64,000 nucleotides of DNA, taken from the NCBI RefSeq assembly GCF_900107135.1, contig NZ_FNOV01000009.1, forward strand, positions 1 through 64,000, read 5' to 3'. Below, piece by piece: positions 47,518 to 56,499 of this stretch (positions are counted from its first letter, which is position 1; the number at the start of each line of letters is the position of its first letter). This DNA is from Hymenobacter psychrophilus (lineage in GTDB: Bacteria; Bacteroidota; Bacteroidia; Cytophagales; Hymenobacteraceae). The notes beneath the pieces are model-generated. The model was not told the DNA's origin. It saw only the letters and a list, made by a program, of their open reading frames with translations, and searched no databases. A program made the translations under genes and the position numbers.

Positions 47518-50500
47518 ATGAAGCACGTCTCCTTTCTTTTCCGGCCGGGACTGGCACGGCCCGCTGGTTCGGTGCTGCTGCTGGCCGGGCTGCTGGCCAC
47601 CGGCCCCGCCGCCTGGTCCCAGACGGCCCAGGAGCCCTTTGGGCGGGTCCGTATTCAGTACAAAAACTTCGACTGGCTGCAGTTCAGCACGCAGAATTTC
47701 ACCGTATACTACTATGCCGGGGGCGAAACCAACGCCCGTCACGCGGCTGAGTACGCCGAAAAGGAGCTCCAGCGCATTACCGGCCTGATTGGGTACTACC
47801 CGTACTCGAAAACCACGATTATGCTCTTCAACTCGGTGGGCGACCTGCGGCAGAGCAACGTGGGCCTGGCCTCCGAGAAATACACCAGCGGCGGCGAAAC
47901 CGCGCTGGCCCGCTCCACCAAGGTTCAGATTGCCTTCCAGGGTACCCAAACGCAGTTCAAGCAGGAGTTGAGCGGCCGCATTACTGAGGTGCTGCTCAAC
48001 GATATGATGTACGGCGGCTCGCTTAAGGAGGTCATCCAGAGCAGCTACCTGCTACAGCTACCGAGCTGGTTTATCGACGGCGCCTCGGCCTACGCGGCCC
48101 AGGGCTGGAGCGTGGAAATGGACGATTACATGCGCACCATGTTGCAGGAGCATGAGGGCAACCGTACGGCCCCGTTCTTCCTGCGCAACCCCGAGCTGGC
48201 CGGCCAGAGCGTGTGGAACTACATTGCCGAGCGCTACGGCTATACCAGCATCCAGAATATTCTAAACCTCACGCGCATCACCCGCGACGTGGAAGTGGGC
48301 ATCAGTTCCTCGCTGAACGTGCCCTACAAGGTGTTTCTGAAAGACTGGCTGGCTTACTACCGCCAGCTAAACGCCCAGCCGCTCACGCCGTTTCAGGAAC
48401 TCGACGATAAGAACAGCCTGGCCGGCCGCAACCGCCGCAACATCCTGTACAGCCAGCCCGTGCTCAGCCCCAACGGCCAGCGGCTGGCCTACGTGCAGAA
48501 CGACCGGGGCCGCTACCGCGTGCTGGTGGTAAACCAGAACGGCCGCGGCCGCGACGTGCTGCACCGCGGGGGCTACAAAACCCCCGATCAGCAGGTGGAA
48601 ACCCGGCTGCCGCTGCTGGCCTGGCGCGGCAACGGGCAGGTAGCCGTAGTGGAGGAGCAGCGCGGCCAGCTGGTGCTGCAGTTGCGCGAGGCCAACGGCG
48701 GCCTGGGTAATCTGGCGGCCCGCCTTAAGGGGCTGCTGCCCCGTTTTGGCCGGCGTACCTCGCTGTTCTCGTCCTTCTCGCAGGTGACAGCCCTGAGTTA
48801 CTCGCCCGATGGCAAATCGGCGGTGTTTAGCGGGGTGCGCCAGGGGCAGAGCGACCTGTACCTGCTGCGGGCCGGCAGCCGGGCTCCCGAAAAAATCACC
48901 AACGATGTGTTCGACGACGTGGAGCCGGTGTTTATGCCCGACGGCCAGAGCCTCGTGTTCAGCTCCAACCGCTGGCTCGATTCGGCGGGCACGGCCCGGG
49001 GCTCCTTTGCCTCGGTAGTGAACAACTACGACCTCTACCGCTACCACCTCGACGGCCGCGCGCAGCCGGTGGAAGTGCTGGTAAGCACGATTTCCAACGA
49101 AAGCCGCCCCCGGGCCCTGAGCAACGACGAAATCCTGTTTGTGAGCGAGGAGAGCGGGGTGCGCAGCATTTACCGCTACTCCTTCAGCACCCGCGACTAC
49201 CAGCCCGTCAGCAGTTTCCTGGCCGGCGTGCAGGATTTCGACTACAACGCCACCACCGGCACGCTGGGCCTGACGGCCATGGCCGATGGGCGCAGCAACG
49301 CCTACCTGTATCCCAGCTACGCCCTGCCCGCCGACCTGAAGCTGTCTAAAACGGCTCGCCAGGAAATTCTGGAAGACCGCTCGCGGCCGGCCAAGGCCGT
49401 GGCTCCCAACCGGCCCGGCCCTACCGTGGCCCGCGCTCAGGGCACTGCTCCCACCGATGCAGCCCCGGCGGCTCCGGCTCCGGCTCCGAAAGCAGCCGAT
49501 AAAACGGCCGACAGCCGCGTGAATCCCAACAACTACGAGTTCGATGAAGATATTCCGGCTTCGCGGGCACAAACCCCGGCCGTTGCCCGGCGGCGGGCTG
49601 CTACGGTTGTAGCCCTGCCCAAGTCCGCCGCTGCTGAGGCGCCCACGCTGGCCGGACCCTTCCGCTACGGCACCCCGTTCAGCATCGACAATGTGGTATC
49701 GACGCTCACGGCCGATCCGCTGCTGGGGCTGGGCTTCTCGGCCCAGGTGAACATGTCGGACCTGATGGAGGATCACCGGATTCAGGCCGGCATCTTCGCC
49801 CTCACCGACCTGCGTACGAGCAACATTTTTGCCGAGTACACCAACCTCAAGCACCGCTACGACTGGAGTATCCGCTACCAGAAGCAGGCGTATTTTCCTG
49901 ACCTCAATGGTAACGCGGATGTTCGGTTGCGCTACGGCCGCCACGAAATTGCCCCCACCATTGCTTATCCGCTCACCCATAACCTGAGCGTGCGGCTGGG
50001 CCCGCGCTTCGTAAACGTAAGCCGCCGGCTCTACAGCGACCTGTCTAATAACTTCGACGTAAACACGAATTATCTGGGTGGCGAGGCCGAATTGGTATTC
50101 GACAACTCGGTGATAACCGGCATCAACATGCTGCAGGGTACGCGCATGAAAGCCGGTATCAACAAGCTGCGCGACCTGAGCGGCAACAACTCGGGTTTCA
50201 CCAAGCTTACCGTCGATTTGCGCCACTACCAGAAGCTGCACCGCCAGCTGATCTGGGCCAACCGGGCCAGTTTCGGGCAGTACATGGGGGGCGGATCAAC
50301 CTCACCGTTCTTCCGCCTCGGCGGTATGGATAACTGGCTGAATGCTGACTTTGCTGATTCGCGCTACATCACCGAGAACGGAAACCAAGTGAGTGAATCC
50401 ACCCAGCTCGACCCCACGCAGATGTTCTACCAGCAGTTCGTAACCAATCTGCGGGGCTACGACTACAGCAAGCGGGTGGGCCGCAAGTACGTGCTCTTCA

Positions 50501-50841
50501 ACTCCGAGCTGCGCCTGCCTATCGTGCAGTATTTCTCGCGCCGGCCCATCGAGTCGGGCTTCTTCCGCAACCTGCAGCTAACGGCCTTTGGCGATATGGG
50601 GACCACGTATTCGGGTTCTAATCCGTTCAGTGTCAATAATTCCAACAACACGCGTACTCCATCCCAAGGGGGCTTCTCGGCCACGGTCATCAACTTTACC
50701 AACCCGCTGCTGTATGGTTATGGCGCGGGCATCCGCACCACTATGCTGGGCTTCTACGTGAAAGGCGACGTAGCCTGGGGCCGCGAGCAGTACACCACCA
50801 CCGGCCCGAAAATTTACGCTACGCTGGGTTACGACTTTTAA
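47518..50841 (+). CDS. TolB-like beta-propeller protein with pseudo-peptidase and barrel regions
   Basis: A 1107-residue exported protein from ATG 47518, signal peptide ending at AAWSQ. Residues ~40-300 resemble a peptidase-MA/gluzincin domain (NFTVYYYAGG, PSWFIDGASAYAAQGW), but its HExxH position reads TEVLLND, so no zinc site is evident. Residues ~310-640 have TolB/PD40 propeller repeats such as YSPDGKSAVFSG and FMPDGQSLVFSSNR. A Pro/Ala linker is followed by a C-terminal region with beta-barrel pattern. Similar proteins occur across Bacteroidetes; the function is unknown. Confidence 0.82.
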   Translation: MKHVSFLFRPGLARPAGSVLLLAGLLATGPAAWSQTAQEPFGRVRIQYKNFDWLQFSTQNFTVYYYAGGETNARHAAEYAEKELQRITGLIGYYPYSKTTIMLFNSVGDLRQSNVGLASEKYTSGGETALARSTKVQIAFQGTQTQFKQELSGRITEVLLNDMMYGGSLKEVIQSSYLLQLPSWFIDGASAYAAQGWSVEMDDYMRTMLQEHEGNRTAPFFLRNPELAGQSVWNYIAERYGYTSIQNILNLTRITRDVEVGISSSLNVPYKVFLKDWLAYYRQLNAQPLTPFQELDDKNSLAGRNRRNILYSQPVLSPNGQRLAYVQNDRGRYRVLVVNQNGRGRDVLHRGGYKTPDQQVETRLPLLAWRGNGQVAVVEEQRGQLVLQLREANGGLGNLAARLKGLLPRFGRRTSLFSSFSQVTALSYSPDGKSAVFSGVRQGQSDLYLLRAGSRAPEKITNDVFDDVEPVFMPDGQSLVFSSNRWLDSAGTARGSFASVVNNYDLYRYHLDGRAQPVEVLVSTISNESRPRALSNDEILFVSEESGVRSIYRYSFSTRDYQPVSSFLAGVQDFDYNATTGTLGLTAMADGRSNAYLYPSYALPADLKLSKTARQEILEDRSRPAKAVAPNRPGPTVARAQGTAPTDAAPAAPAPAPKAADKTADSRVNPNNYEFDEDIPASRAQTPAVARRRAATVVALPKSAAAEAPTLAGPFRYGTPFSIDNVVSTLTADPLLGLGFSAQVNMSDLMEDHRIQAGIFALTDLRTSNIFAEYTNLKHRYDWSIRYQKQAYFPDLNGNADVRLRYGRHEIAPTIAYPLTHNLSVRLGPRFVNVSRRLYSDLSNNFDVNTNYLGGEAELVFDNSVITGINMLQGTRMKAGINKLRDLSGNNSGFTKLTVDLRHYQKLHRQLIWANRASFGQYMGGGSTSPFFRLGGMDNWLNADFADSRYITENGNQVSESTQLDPTQMFYQQFVTNLRGYDYSKRVGRKYVLFNSELRLPIVQYFSRRPIESGFFRNLQLTAFGDMGTTYSGSNPFSVNNSNNTRTPSQGGFSATVINFTNPLLYGYGAGIRTTMLGFYVKGDVAWGREQYTTTGPKIYATLGYDF

Positions 50842-50868
50842 GAGCGGCGTCAGGCAAGACGAAAGAGT

Positions 50869-50915
50869 ACGCACGAGAGCGGGTTTTCCACATCGGAAAA
50901 CCCGCTCTCGTGCGT
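50869..50915. terminator. Strong hairpin after the beta-propeller gene
   Basis: A 21-bp perfect stem (ACGCACGAGAGCGGGTTTTCC and complement) with a 5-base loop at 50890-50894 lies 27 bp after the stop. There is no long T-run, but the stem is very stable. It separates this gene from the ccm operon promoter. Confidence 0.75.
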
Positions 50916-50975
50916 CTGGCTGGGCAATTAGGGCGGAATAAGGTGCGGAAGGCAGGTAGTCCGGGGGTTGGGTTG

Positions 50976-50983
50976 TATCTTTG
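50976..50983 (+). promoter_or_regulatory. -7 promoter box of the ccm operon
   Basis: TATCTTTG is a perfect match to the Bacteroidetes -7 consensus TAnnTTTG. Transcription would start near 50990, before the GTG start of ccmB at 51010. No FNR/FixK-like box is seen upstream in the standard register. Confidence 0.65.
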
Positions 50984-51009
50984 TGGTCCTTTCAACGAGC
51001 CGAGTTGCC

Positions 51010-51681
51010 GTGGCGCTGCTAAGTGAAATCTGGGTGTTGATGCAGAAGGACTTCCGGCTGGAATGGCGGCAGCGGGCGGCTCTGAACGGCATGCTGCTGT
51101 ACGTGAGCAGCACGGTATTCGTCTGTTACCTCAGCTTCTCGCTGCGCGGGGGGCAGCTGCCCGCTCCGGCCTGGAATGCGCTGTTCTGGATTGTGCTGCT
51201 GTTTTCGGCCATCAATGCGGTGGCCAAGGGCTTTCTGCAGGAAAGCCGGGGCCGGATGCTCTACTACTACACTGTGGTGCGGCCCCAGGCCGTGATTCTG
51301 GCTAAAATTGCCTACAACGCCCTGCTGCTGCTGGGGCTGGCGCTGGTAGCTTTTGCGCTCTACTCGCTGGTGCTGGGCAACCCGGTGCAGAATGTGCCGC
51401 TGTTTGTGGGCAACGTGCTGCTGGGCGCGGTAGGCTTTGCCGGCACGCTCACGCTGGTATCGGGCATTGCTGCCAAGGCCACCAACAGCAGCACGCTGAT
51501 GGCCGTGCTGGGCTTCCCGCTAATGGTGCCCATGCTGCTGCTGCTCATCAAAGTATCCAAAAACGCCCTCGACGGCCTCGAATTCGAAGCCAGCCGTAAC
51601 TCCCTGCTCACGCTGGTGGCCCTTAACCTCATCGTCGGGGCCGTGTCGTACCTGCTGTTTCCCTTCCTTTGGAGAAGCTGA
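51010..51681 (+). CDS. ccmB: Heme exporter membrane subunit CcmB
   Basis: A 223-residue membrane protein from GTG 51010, with six hydrophobic segments and the CcmB stretch LLSEIWVLMQKDFRLEWRQ at its start. GRMLYYYTVVRPQ and the later FPLMVPMLLLLIKVS are typical. CcmB pairs with the ATPase CcmA to move or release heme during cytochrome c maturation. The promoter at 50976-50983 rules out the open frame's earlier start at 50968. CcmA is not in this window. Confidence 0.9.
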   Translation: MALLSEIWVLMQKDFRLEWRQRAALNGMLLYVSSTVFVCYLSFSLRGGQLPAPAWNALFWIVLLFSAINAVAKGFLQESRGRMLYYYTVVRPQAVILAKIAYNALLLLGLALVAFALYSLVLGNPVQNVPLFVGNVLLGAVGFAGTLTLVSGIAAKATNSSTLMAVLGFPLMVPMLLLLIKVSKNALDGLEFEASRNSLLTLVALNLIVGAVSYLLFPFLWRS

Positions 51682-51690
51682 AAAGAAGCT

Positions 51691-51794
51691 TTTAGCTGTC
51701 AGCTGTTAGTGTATAGCTGACCTTTCGATATCCTCCTTTGTTACAAAATAACGATTCTAAAAAGCTAACAGCCAACAGCTAATAGCGAACAGCT
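51691..51794. repeat. Degenerate inverted repeat, family K
   Basis: TTTAGCTGTCAGCTGTTAGT near 51691 and GCTAACAGCCAACAGCTAAT near 51764-51783 are approximate complements built from the same AGCTGTTAGCT units as the perfect element at 6067-6119. It fills the ccmB-ccmC spacer. Confidence 0.65.
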
Positions 51795-51795
51795 C

Positions 51796-52467
51796 ATGAA
51801 AAGAAACTGGTGGAAAGCCCTGACTGTGGTGTTGCTGCTGTACGTGGCGGTGGCGGGCCTGCTGATGCCGGTGCCGCGGCTGGCCATTCTCAACGAGAGC
51901 ATCCGCAACCTGTACTTCCACGTGCCCATGTGGTTTGGCATGACGGCCATTCTGGTGGCCTCGGTGTACTACTCGGTACGCTACCTGCGCACCCCCACGC
52001 CCGCGCTCGATATTAAGGCCCACGAGGCGGCCCGCACGGGCATTCTAATGGGTTGCGTGGGCCTGGCCACGGGCAGCATCTGGGCCCGCTTCACCTGGGG
52101 CGCGTGGTGGACCAACGACCCCAAGCTCAACGGAGCGGCTATCGCCATGCTCATCTACGGTGCCTATCTGGTGTTGCGCTCTTCCTTTACCGATGAGCAG
52201 CAGCGGGCCCGGGTGTCGGCCATCTACAACATCTTCGCCTTCGCCGTGGCCATGCCGCTGTTCTACATCCTGCCGCGCCTGACCGACTCGTTGCACCCCG
52301 GCGCGGGCGGCAACCCGGCCTTCGCCCGGTACGACCTCGACAGCGACATGCGTCTGGTGTTCTATCCGGCCGTCATTGGCTGGACGCTGCTGGCTTTCTG
52401 GGTGGCCCAGTTGGCCACCCGCATTTCCGTGCTCAAACTGAAAGTGTATGAAAAGCAAATTGCGTAG
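51796..52467 (+). CDS. ccmC: Heme exporter/chaperone CcmC
   Basis: A 223-residue membrane protein with six spans. The conserved tryptophan-rich periplasmic motif is GSIWARFTWGAWWTNDPKL, flanked by His residues in LYFHVPMWFGM and the later SLHPG. CcmC loads heme onto CcmE at the inner membrane. Its end overlaps the start of the ccmD-like gene by 20 bp. Confidence 0.94.
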   Translation: MKRNWWKALTVVLLLYVAVAGLLMPVPRLAILNESIRNLYFHVPMWFGMTAILVASVYYSVRYLRTPTPALDIKAHEAARTGILMGCVGLATGSIWARFTWGAWWTNDPKLNGAAIAMLIYGAYLVLRSSFTDEQQRARVSAIYNIFAFAVAMPLFYILPRLTDSLHPGAGGNPAFARYDLDSDMRLVFYPAVIGWTLLAFWVAQLATRISVLKLKVYEKQIA

Positions 52468-52711
52468 CCCGGCTCCCGGAGCCCTGGGCCCAAAGGTCCT
52501 GCTGCTGCTGGCCCTGCTGCTGCCGGTGTGGCCGGCCCTGGCCCAGGCGCCCGGCGCCCAGCCCGAAATGGCCGAAGTCCTGCGCCAGAGCGGCAAAATT
52601 TACGTGGTAGTAGCCGTCATTGCCGTGGTGCTGGCCGGGTTGCTGCTGTTCCTGATTTCGCTCGACCGGAAGCTGAGTCGGCTGGAGAAGGAAATAGGGG
52701 AGGAGCGGTGA
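52448..52711 (+). CDS. CcmD-like small membrane protein
   Basis: An 87-residue protein overlapping ccmC by 20 bp. It has a signal-like N-terminus (VLLLLALLLPVWPALAQ), one membrane helix (IYVVVAVIAVVLAGLLLFLI) and a short charged tail with RKLSRLEKEIGEE. Size, topology and position match the CcmD-like proteins seen in Bacteroidetes ccm operons. CcmD helps release heme-loaded CcmE. Confidence 0.75.
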   Translation: MKSKLRSPAPGALGPKVLLLLALLLPVWPALAQAPGAQPEMAEVLRQSGKIYVVVAVIAVVLAGLLLFLISLDRKLSRLEKEIGEER

Positions 52712-52830
52712 AATAGTGACTCGGTGAATAAGTGAATCGTTCTGCCTCAAGTCTGCGCCCCTTGCAGAATGACAGAACCTGCTTCCATTCACCAACTCAT
52801 TCATTCCCTCATTCACTGGTTTTTGCGGAC
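52712..52830. repeat. Degenerate inverted repeat before ccmE
   Basis: AGTGACTCGGTGAATAAGTG on the left and AACTCATTCATTCCCTCATTC on the right are approximate complements. Like other spacers in this operon, the gap is made almost wholly of a degenerate palindrome. A comparable one at 53333-53433 precedes ccmF. Confidence 0.55.
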
Positions 52831-52901
52831 CTTTGCGGCCCCAATTGTTGTTCCAAGCTGACTTCTGACTCCAACCGGAGTTGCCTCCTGTTTTAATCGA
52901 C

Positions 52902-53330
52902 ATGAAAAAAGCCCACATTTTTGTCATGGCCATCATTGCCGTGGCCATTGCCATTATCACCAGCACGGCCGGCGACGCCAGCGTGTACGTCTCGTTCAAG
53001 GAAGCCCGTGAGCGGGCCGCCGACGGCAACCTGACCAAGGTGCACGTAGTAGGCCGCCTGCCCCGCGACGGCCAGAAGAACATCATGGGCCTGGAGTATA
53101 ATCCTACCCTCGATCCTAACTACTTCGCCTTCACGTTGGTTGATACCAACCGGATTGCCCAGCGCGTCGTGTATTTCAACCCTCAACCCCAGGATTTCGA
53201 CAAGTCGGAGCAGGTGGTCATCACCGGCGCCATGCGCAACGACATCTTCGTGGCCGACAAAATTCTGCTTAAGTGCCCCTCCAAGTACGTGGAGAACGAG
53301 GTGAAGGGCGCTACCGCATCTATCAATTAG
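52902..53330 (+). CDS. ccmE: Heme chaperone CcmE, CxxxY type
   Basis: A 142-residue protein from ATG 52902. A membrane anchor (AHIFVMAIIAVAIAIITST) is followed by an OB-fold domain. The heme-attachment motif normally HxxxY is CPSKY here, with Cys125 and Tyr129. A CxxxY form is known from archaea and Desulfovibrio (system I*), where Cys binds heme. It lies between ccmCD and ccmF. No CcmH is present nearby, as in other CxxxY systems. Confidence 0.92.
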   Translation: MKKAHIFVMAIIAVAIAIITSTAGDASVYVSFKEARERAADGNLTKVHVVGRLPRDGQKNIMGLEYNPTLDPNYFAFTLVDTNRIAQRVVYFNPQPQDFDKSEQVVITGAMRNDIFVADKILLKCPSKYVENEVKGATASIN

Positions 53331-53332
53331 TG

Positions 53333-53433
53333 CTTGGAGCTTAGGTGATAGTGCTTGGGAAAAGCAGTTTTTTCTAAGCGTCCACGGCTAAGCTCTGTTC
53401 ACTAAGCACTAAGCACTAAGCACTACGCACTAA
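53333..53433. repeat. Degenerate inverted repeat with tandem CACTAAG units
   Basis: GTGCTTGGAGCTTAGGTGAT at the left pairs loosely with CACTAAGCACTAAGCACTAAG at the right, where a 7-bp unit repeats three times. It lies between ccmE and ccmF. Confidence 0.6.
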
Positions 53434-53443
53434 TAAAGCAAGC

Positions 53444-56044
53444 ATGCTGAACACTCTCATCGGCGACGTCGGGCACTTAAGTGTTATTCTGGCGTTTGTG
53501 GCGGCCACCGTGGCGGCGTACTCCTACTATATGGCTGCCCGGGGCCGGGCGCTGGGCGACACCGATGCCGGCTGGATGAAGCTGGGCCGTGGTGCCTTCA
53601 TCGTGCATTCGGTGGCTGTGCTGGCGGTTATTGTGAGCCTGTTTGGTATTATTCATGGCCACCGCTACGAGTACTACTACGCCTGGAGCCACAGCAGCAA
53701 CCACCTGCCCATTTACTACATGATTTCCTGCTTCTGGGAAGGGCAGGAGGGTAGTTTTCTGCTCTGGATCTTCTGGCATGTGTGCCTGGGTCTGATCCTG
53801 ATGCGCTCGGCCAAGCGCTGGGAGGCCCCGGTAATGGCCATTTTCGCCGGCGTGCAGCTCTTCCTCACGTCCATGATTCTGGGCATTGTGCTGGGCGACC
53901 TCAAAATCGGCTCTTCGCCGTTTATCCTGCTGCGCGACTTCATGCCCGACCTGCCCGTGTGGCAGACCAACCCCAACTTTGTGCCCACCGACGGCACCGG
54001 CCTGAACGCGCTGTTGCAGAACTACTGGATGGTCATTCATCCACCCACGCTGTTCCTGGGTTTCGCTCTTACGCTGGTGCCTTTTGCCTACGCCGTAGCC
54101 GGCCTCTGGAAGGGCGAGTTTAGCGCTTGGACGCGCCCGGCCCTGCGCTGGAGTCTCTGGGGCGGCCTGATTCTGGGCGTCGGCATTGTAATGGGGGCCT
54201 ACTGGGCCTACGAAACCCTCAACTTTGGCGGCTACTGGAACTGGGACCCTGTCGAAAACGCGGTGTACATCCCATGGCTGGTGCTGGTGGCTTCCATCCA
54301 CGGCCTGATTCTGTGGCAGCGCAGCAAATTGGCGCTGCGCACGTCGTTCGTGCTCGTTATTGCCACCTTCCTGCTCATTCTCTACGCTACCTTCCTCACC
54401 CGCTCGGGTGTGCTGGGCAACGCCTCCGTCCACTCGTTCACCGACCTGGGTCTGTCGGGCCAGCTGATGATTTACTTGGCGGCCTTCGTGGTGCTGAGCA
54501 TCGTGCTGCTGGTTTCGCGCTGGAAGAAAATACCGATTTCCGAAAAGGAGCTGACCACGTACAACCCCGAGTTGTGGGTGTTTGTGGGCGCTACGGTATT
54601 GTGCCTGGGCGCGTTCCAGGTGCTGTTTACGACCAGCATTCCGGTGTATAATGCCTTCCTGGGCTTCATCGGCATCAAATCCAACTTGGCCCTGCCCGCC
54701 GATCAGATTGCCCATTACTCCAAGTTCCAGCTTTGGCTGGGCGTAGGTGTAGCCTTTTGCTCGGGCCTGGCTCAGCTGATGTGGTGGCAGAAAAACGACC
54801 GTTCTTCGCTGAGCAGCACCCTTACGGTGCCCGCTATGCTCTCCCTGCTCGGTGGGGCCCTGGTTATTCTGCTGGTGCAGTACAATGGCAAGAAGATGGA
54901 GCTTTCGTACATCGCGCTCCTGACCACGGCCCTGTTCGGGGTGCTGGCCAACCTGAGCATGGTGTTCACGCTGTTGCGGCGCAAGGTGAGCCTGTCGGGT
55001 GGCGGCGTGGCCCACATCGGTATTGCCCTGATGCTGCTGGGCGTGTTGGCTTCGTCGGGCTACTCCAACGTCATCAGCCAGAACACCTCCGGCCTGCTGT
55101 ATTCGCGCGAGTTCGACCAGACCACCAACCAGGACAACGTACTGCTGTGGCGCAACGACGTAACGCGCATGGACAAGTACGATGTGCGCTACACCGGCCA
55201 GTATTTCGATGTGCCCGGCGTGCCCGGCTACGTGGATAAGCAGCAGCTCTACCGCACCGCCGACGAGTACAAGGCCCTGGCCCGCTCCGACATCAAGCGC
55301 GGCGACAAGGTGTACTACAAGGCCGGCGACACGCTCGAAATTCTGCCCGAAAACACCTACTACCGCGTCGAATATCAGGACCGTGAGAATAAGAGCCAGT
55401 TTACGCTGTACCCGCGGGCCCAGGTAAACGAGCAGATGGGCGGCCTGCTGGCTTCGCCCGATGTGAAGGTGTTCCTCGACCATGACATCTACTCCCACAT
55501 CAGCGCCGTACCGCCCATCGACCAGGAAAAAGACTGGAGTGAGGTGAAGGAGCACGTGCTCAGCATTGGCGACACGATTTTCCTCAACGACTACTTCGCC
55601 GTATTCCGGGGCGTCGAGCCGGCCAAGCAAACCGCCGGCCTCGGCCTGGCTAAGGGCGACTTGGCCATTCAGGCCGATTTTCTGGTGTCAGGCGAGAAAA
55701 AGCAGTACCACATGCACCCGGTGTTTGTGGTGCGCAACCGCCTCATCGGCCGCGTGCCCGACGAAGCCGAAGACCTGGGCCTACGCCTCTCGTTCCTGAA
55801 TGTGGAACCCCAGGAGGGCAAGTTTACTTTCGGCGTGAGCACCACGCAGAAGGACTACATCATTCTGAAAGCCGTTGAAAAGCCCTTTATCAACCTGCTC
55901 TGGAGCGGTACGCTGCTCATGGCGCTGGGCTTCGGTATGGCCATCTACAAACGCCGCCGCGAAACCGAAGCGCCGGCCGTACCCGCCCCCGAAGCAGGTG
56001 CCCGCCCCCGCCCGGTAATGCCCCGCCCCAAGGCCGTAGCCTAA
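53444..56044 (+). CDS. ccmF: CcmF/CcsA-family cytochrome c heme lyase
   Basis: An 866-residue membrane protein with about 15 spans. The tryptophan-rich motif FGGYWNWDPVENAVYIPWL is the heme-handling WWD motif of CcmF, with flanking conserved His residues. A large extracytoplasmic domain (~560-830) precedes the final helix. CcmF joins heme to CXXCH motifs of cytochromes c, such as TsdA, CcoO and CcoP encoded here. The C-terminal Pro/Ala tail is unusual. It ends the ccm operon. Confidence 0.93.
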   Translation: MLNTLIGDVGHLSVILAFVAATVAAYSYYMAARGRALGDTDAGWMKLGRGAFIVHSVAVLAVIVSLFGIIHGHRYEYYYAWSHSSNHLPIYYMISCFWEGQEGSFLLWIFWHVCLGLILMRSAKRWEAPVMAIFAGVQLFLTSMILGIVLGDLKIGSSPFILLRDFMPDLPVWQTNPNFVPTDGTGLNALLQNYWMVIHPPTLFLGFALTLVPFAYAVAGLWKGEFSAWTRPALRWSLWGGLILGVGIVMGAYWAYETLNFGGYWNWDPVENAVYIPWLVLVASIHGLILWQRSKLALRTSFVLVIATFLLILYATFLTRSGVLGNASVHSFTDLGLSGQLMIYLAAFVVLSIVLLVSRWKKIPISEKELTTYNPELWVFVGATVLCLGAFQVLFTTSIPVYNAFLGFIGIKSNLALPADQIAHYSKFQLWLGVGVAFCSGLAQLMWWQKNDRSSLSSTLTVPAMLSLLGGALVILLVQYNGKKMELSYIALLTTALFGVLANLSMVFTLLRRKVSLSGGGVAHIGIALMLLGVLASSGYSNVISQNTSGLLYSREFDQTTNQDNVLLWRNDVTRMDKYDVRYTGQYFDVPGVPGYVDKQQLYRTADEYKALARSDIKRGDKVYYKAGDTLEILPENTYYRVEYQDRENKSQFTLYPRAQVNEQMGGLLASPDVKVFLDHDIYSHISAVPPIDQEKDWSEVKEHVLSIGDTIFLNDYFAVFRGVEPAKQTAGLGLAKGDLAIQADFLVSGEKKQYHMHPVFVVRNRLIGRVPDEAEDLGLRLSFLNVEPQEGKFTFGVSTTQKDYIILKAVEKPFINLLWSGTLLMALGFGMAIYKRRRETEAPAVPAPEAGARPRPVMPRPKAVA

Positions 56045-56068
56045 GGCCCGGTTACTACCAACCACACC

Positions 56069-56106
56069 AAAAGCGCCCCCGATGCTAGTGCGTCGGGGGC
56101 GCTTTT
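56069..56106. terminator. Intrinsic terminator of the ccm operon
   Basis: A 14-bp perfect stem, AAAAGCGCCCCCGA with its complement, and a 10-base loop lie 25 bp after the ccmF stop. The T-run at 56103-56106 is short, but the stem is strong and may work in both directions. Confidence 0.8.
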
Positions 56107-56447
56107 GCTTGGTCTCCCTCGCCAATGCGGGCCCCAGCAGCTTGGGTTCAGCCGCTGCGGAGTGTCATAAATTTCATGGGAGGTCGGATGAATTTCATGG
56201 GAGCATAGGGTAGAGGCTGTTCAGTAGGTCGCCAACAGGTAGAGGCAGTAGCTGCGGCAGCTTTACCAAGATGGCTTGCAGGCAGTAGTGGGGAGCAGAA
56301 GCGCGTCGGATCCACCGCGGAGCGACCCCAGCCGTTCAGCCGGTTGTGTTACCCCGTTAGGGCTACCATGTAATAGCAGGCAAAAGAACAGCCTGCGGCC
56401 TGCACCTCGCTGCGCCGTAGAGCAAGCTGCCCTCCCTCCCCGCACAA
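56107..56447. other. Spacer with a 13-bp direct repeat, possible IS end
   Basis: AATTTCATGGGAG occurs twice, at 56170-56182 and 56191-56203, 21 bp apart. Repeats of this kind resemble the multiple terminal binding sites of IS21-type elements, so a relic of an element end is possible. The rest of the stretch has no recognisable gene. Confidence 0.4.
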
Positions 56448-56477
56448 AAAAGGGGCAGCCAGATGGCTGCCCCTTTT
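56448..56477 (-). terminator. Intrinsic terminator of the T9SS cargo gene
   Basis: AAAAGGGGCAGCC and its complement form a 13-bp stem with a 4-base loop. On the minus strand the hairpin ends in a T-run. It lies 23 bp after the stop of the cargo gene. Confidence 0.85.
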
Positions 56478-56499
56478 CGGGTACACTCGCGGGACTGAA

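Noticed and set aside
53477..55630. Very long minus-strand open frame (over 700 codons) opposite ccmF
   Set aside because: It is the antisense of a well-supported gene. High GC codon use leaves antisense frames open; composition is His/Gln/Gly-rich without domains. The same holds for long antisense frames at 48367-50241 and 61106-62734.
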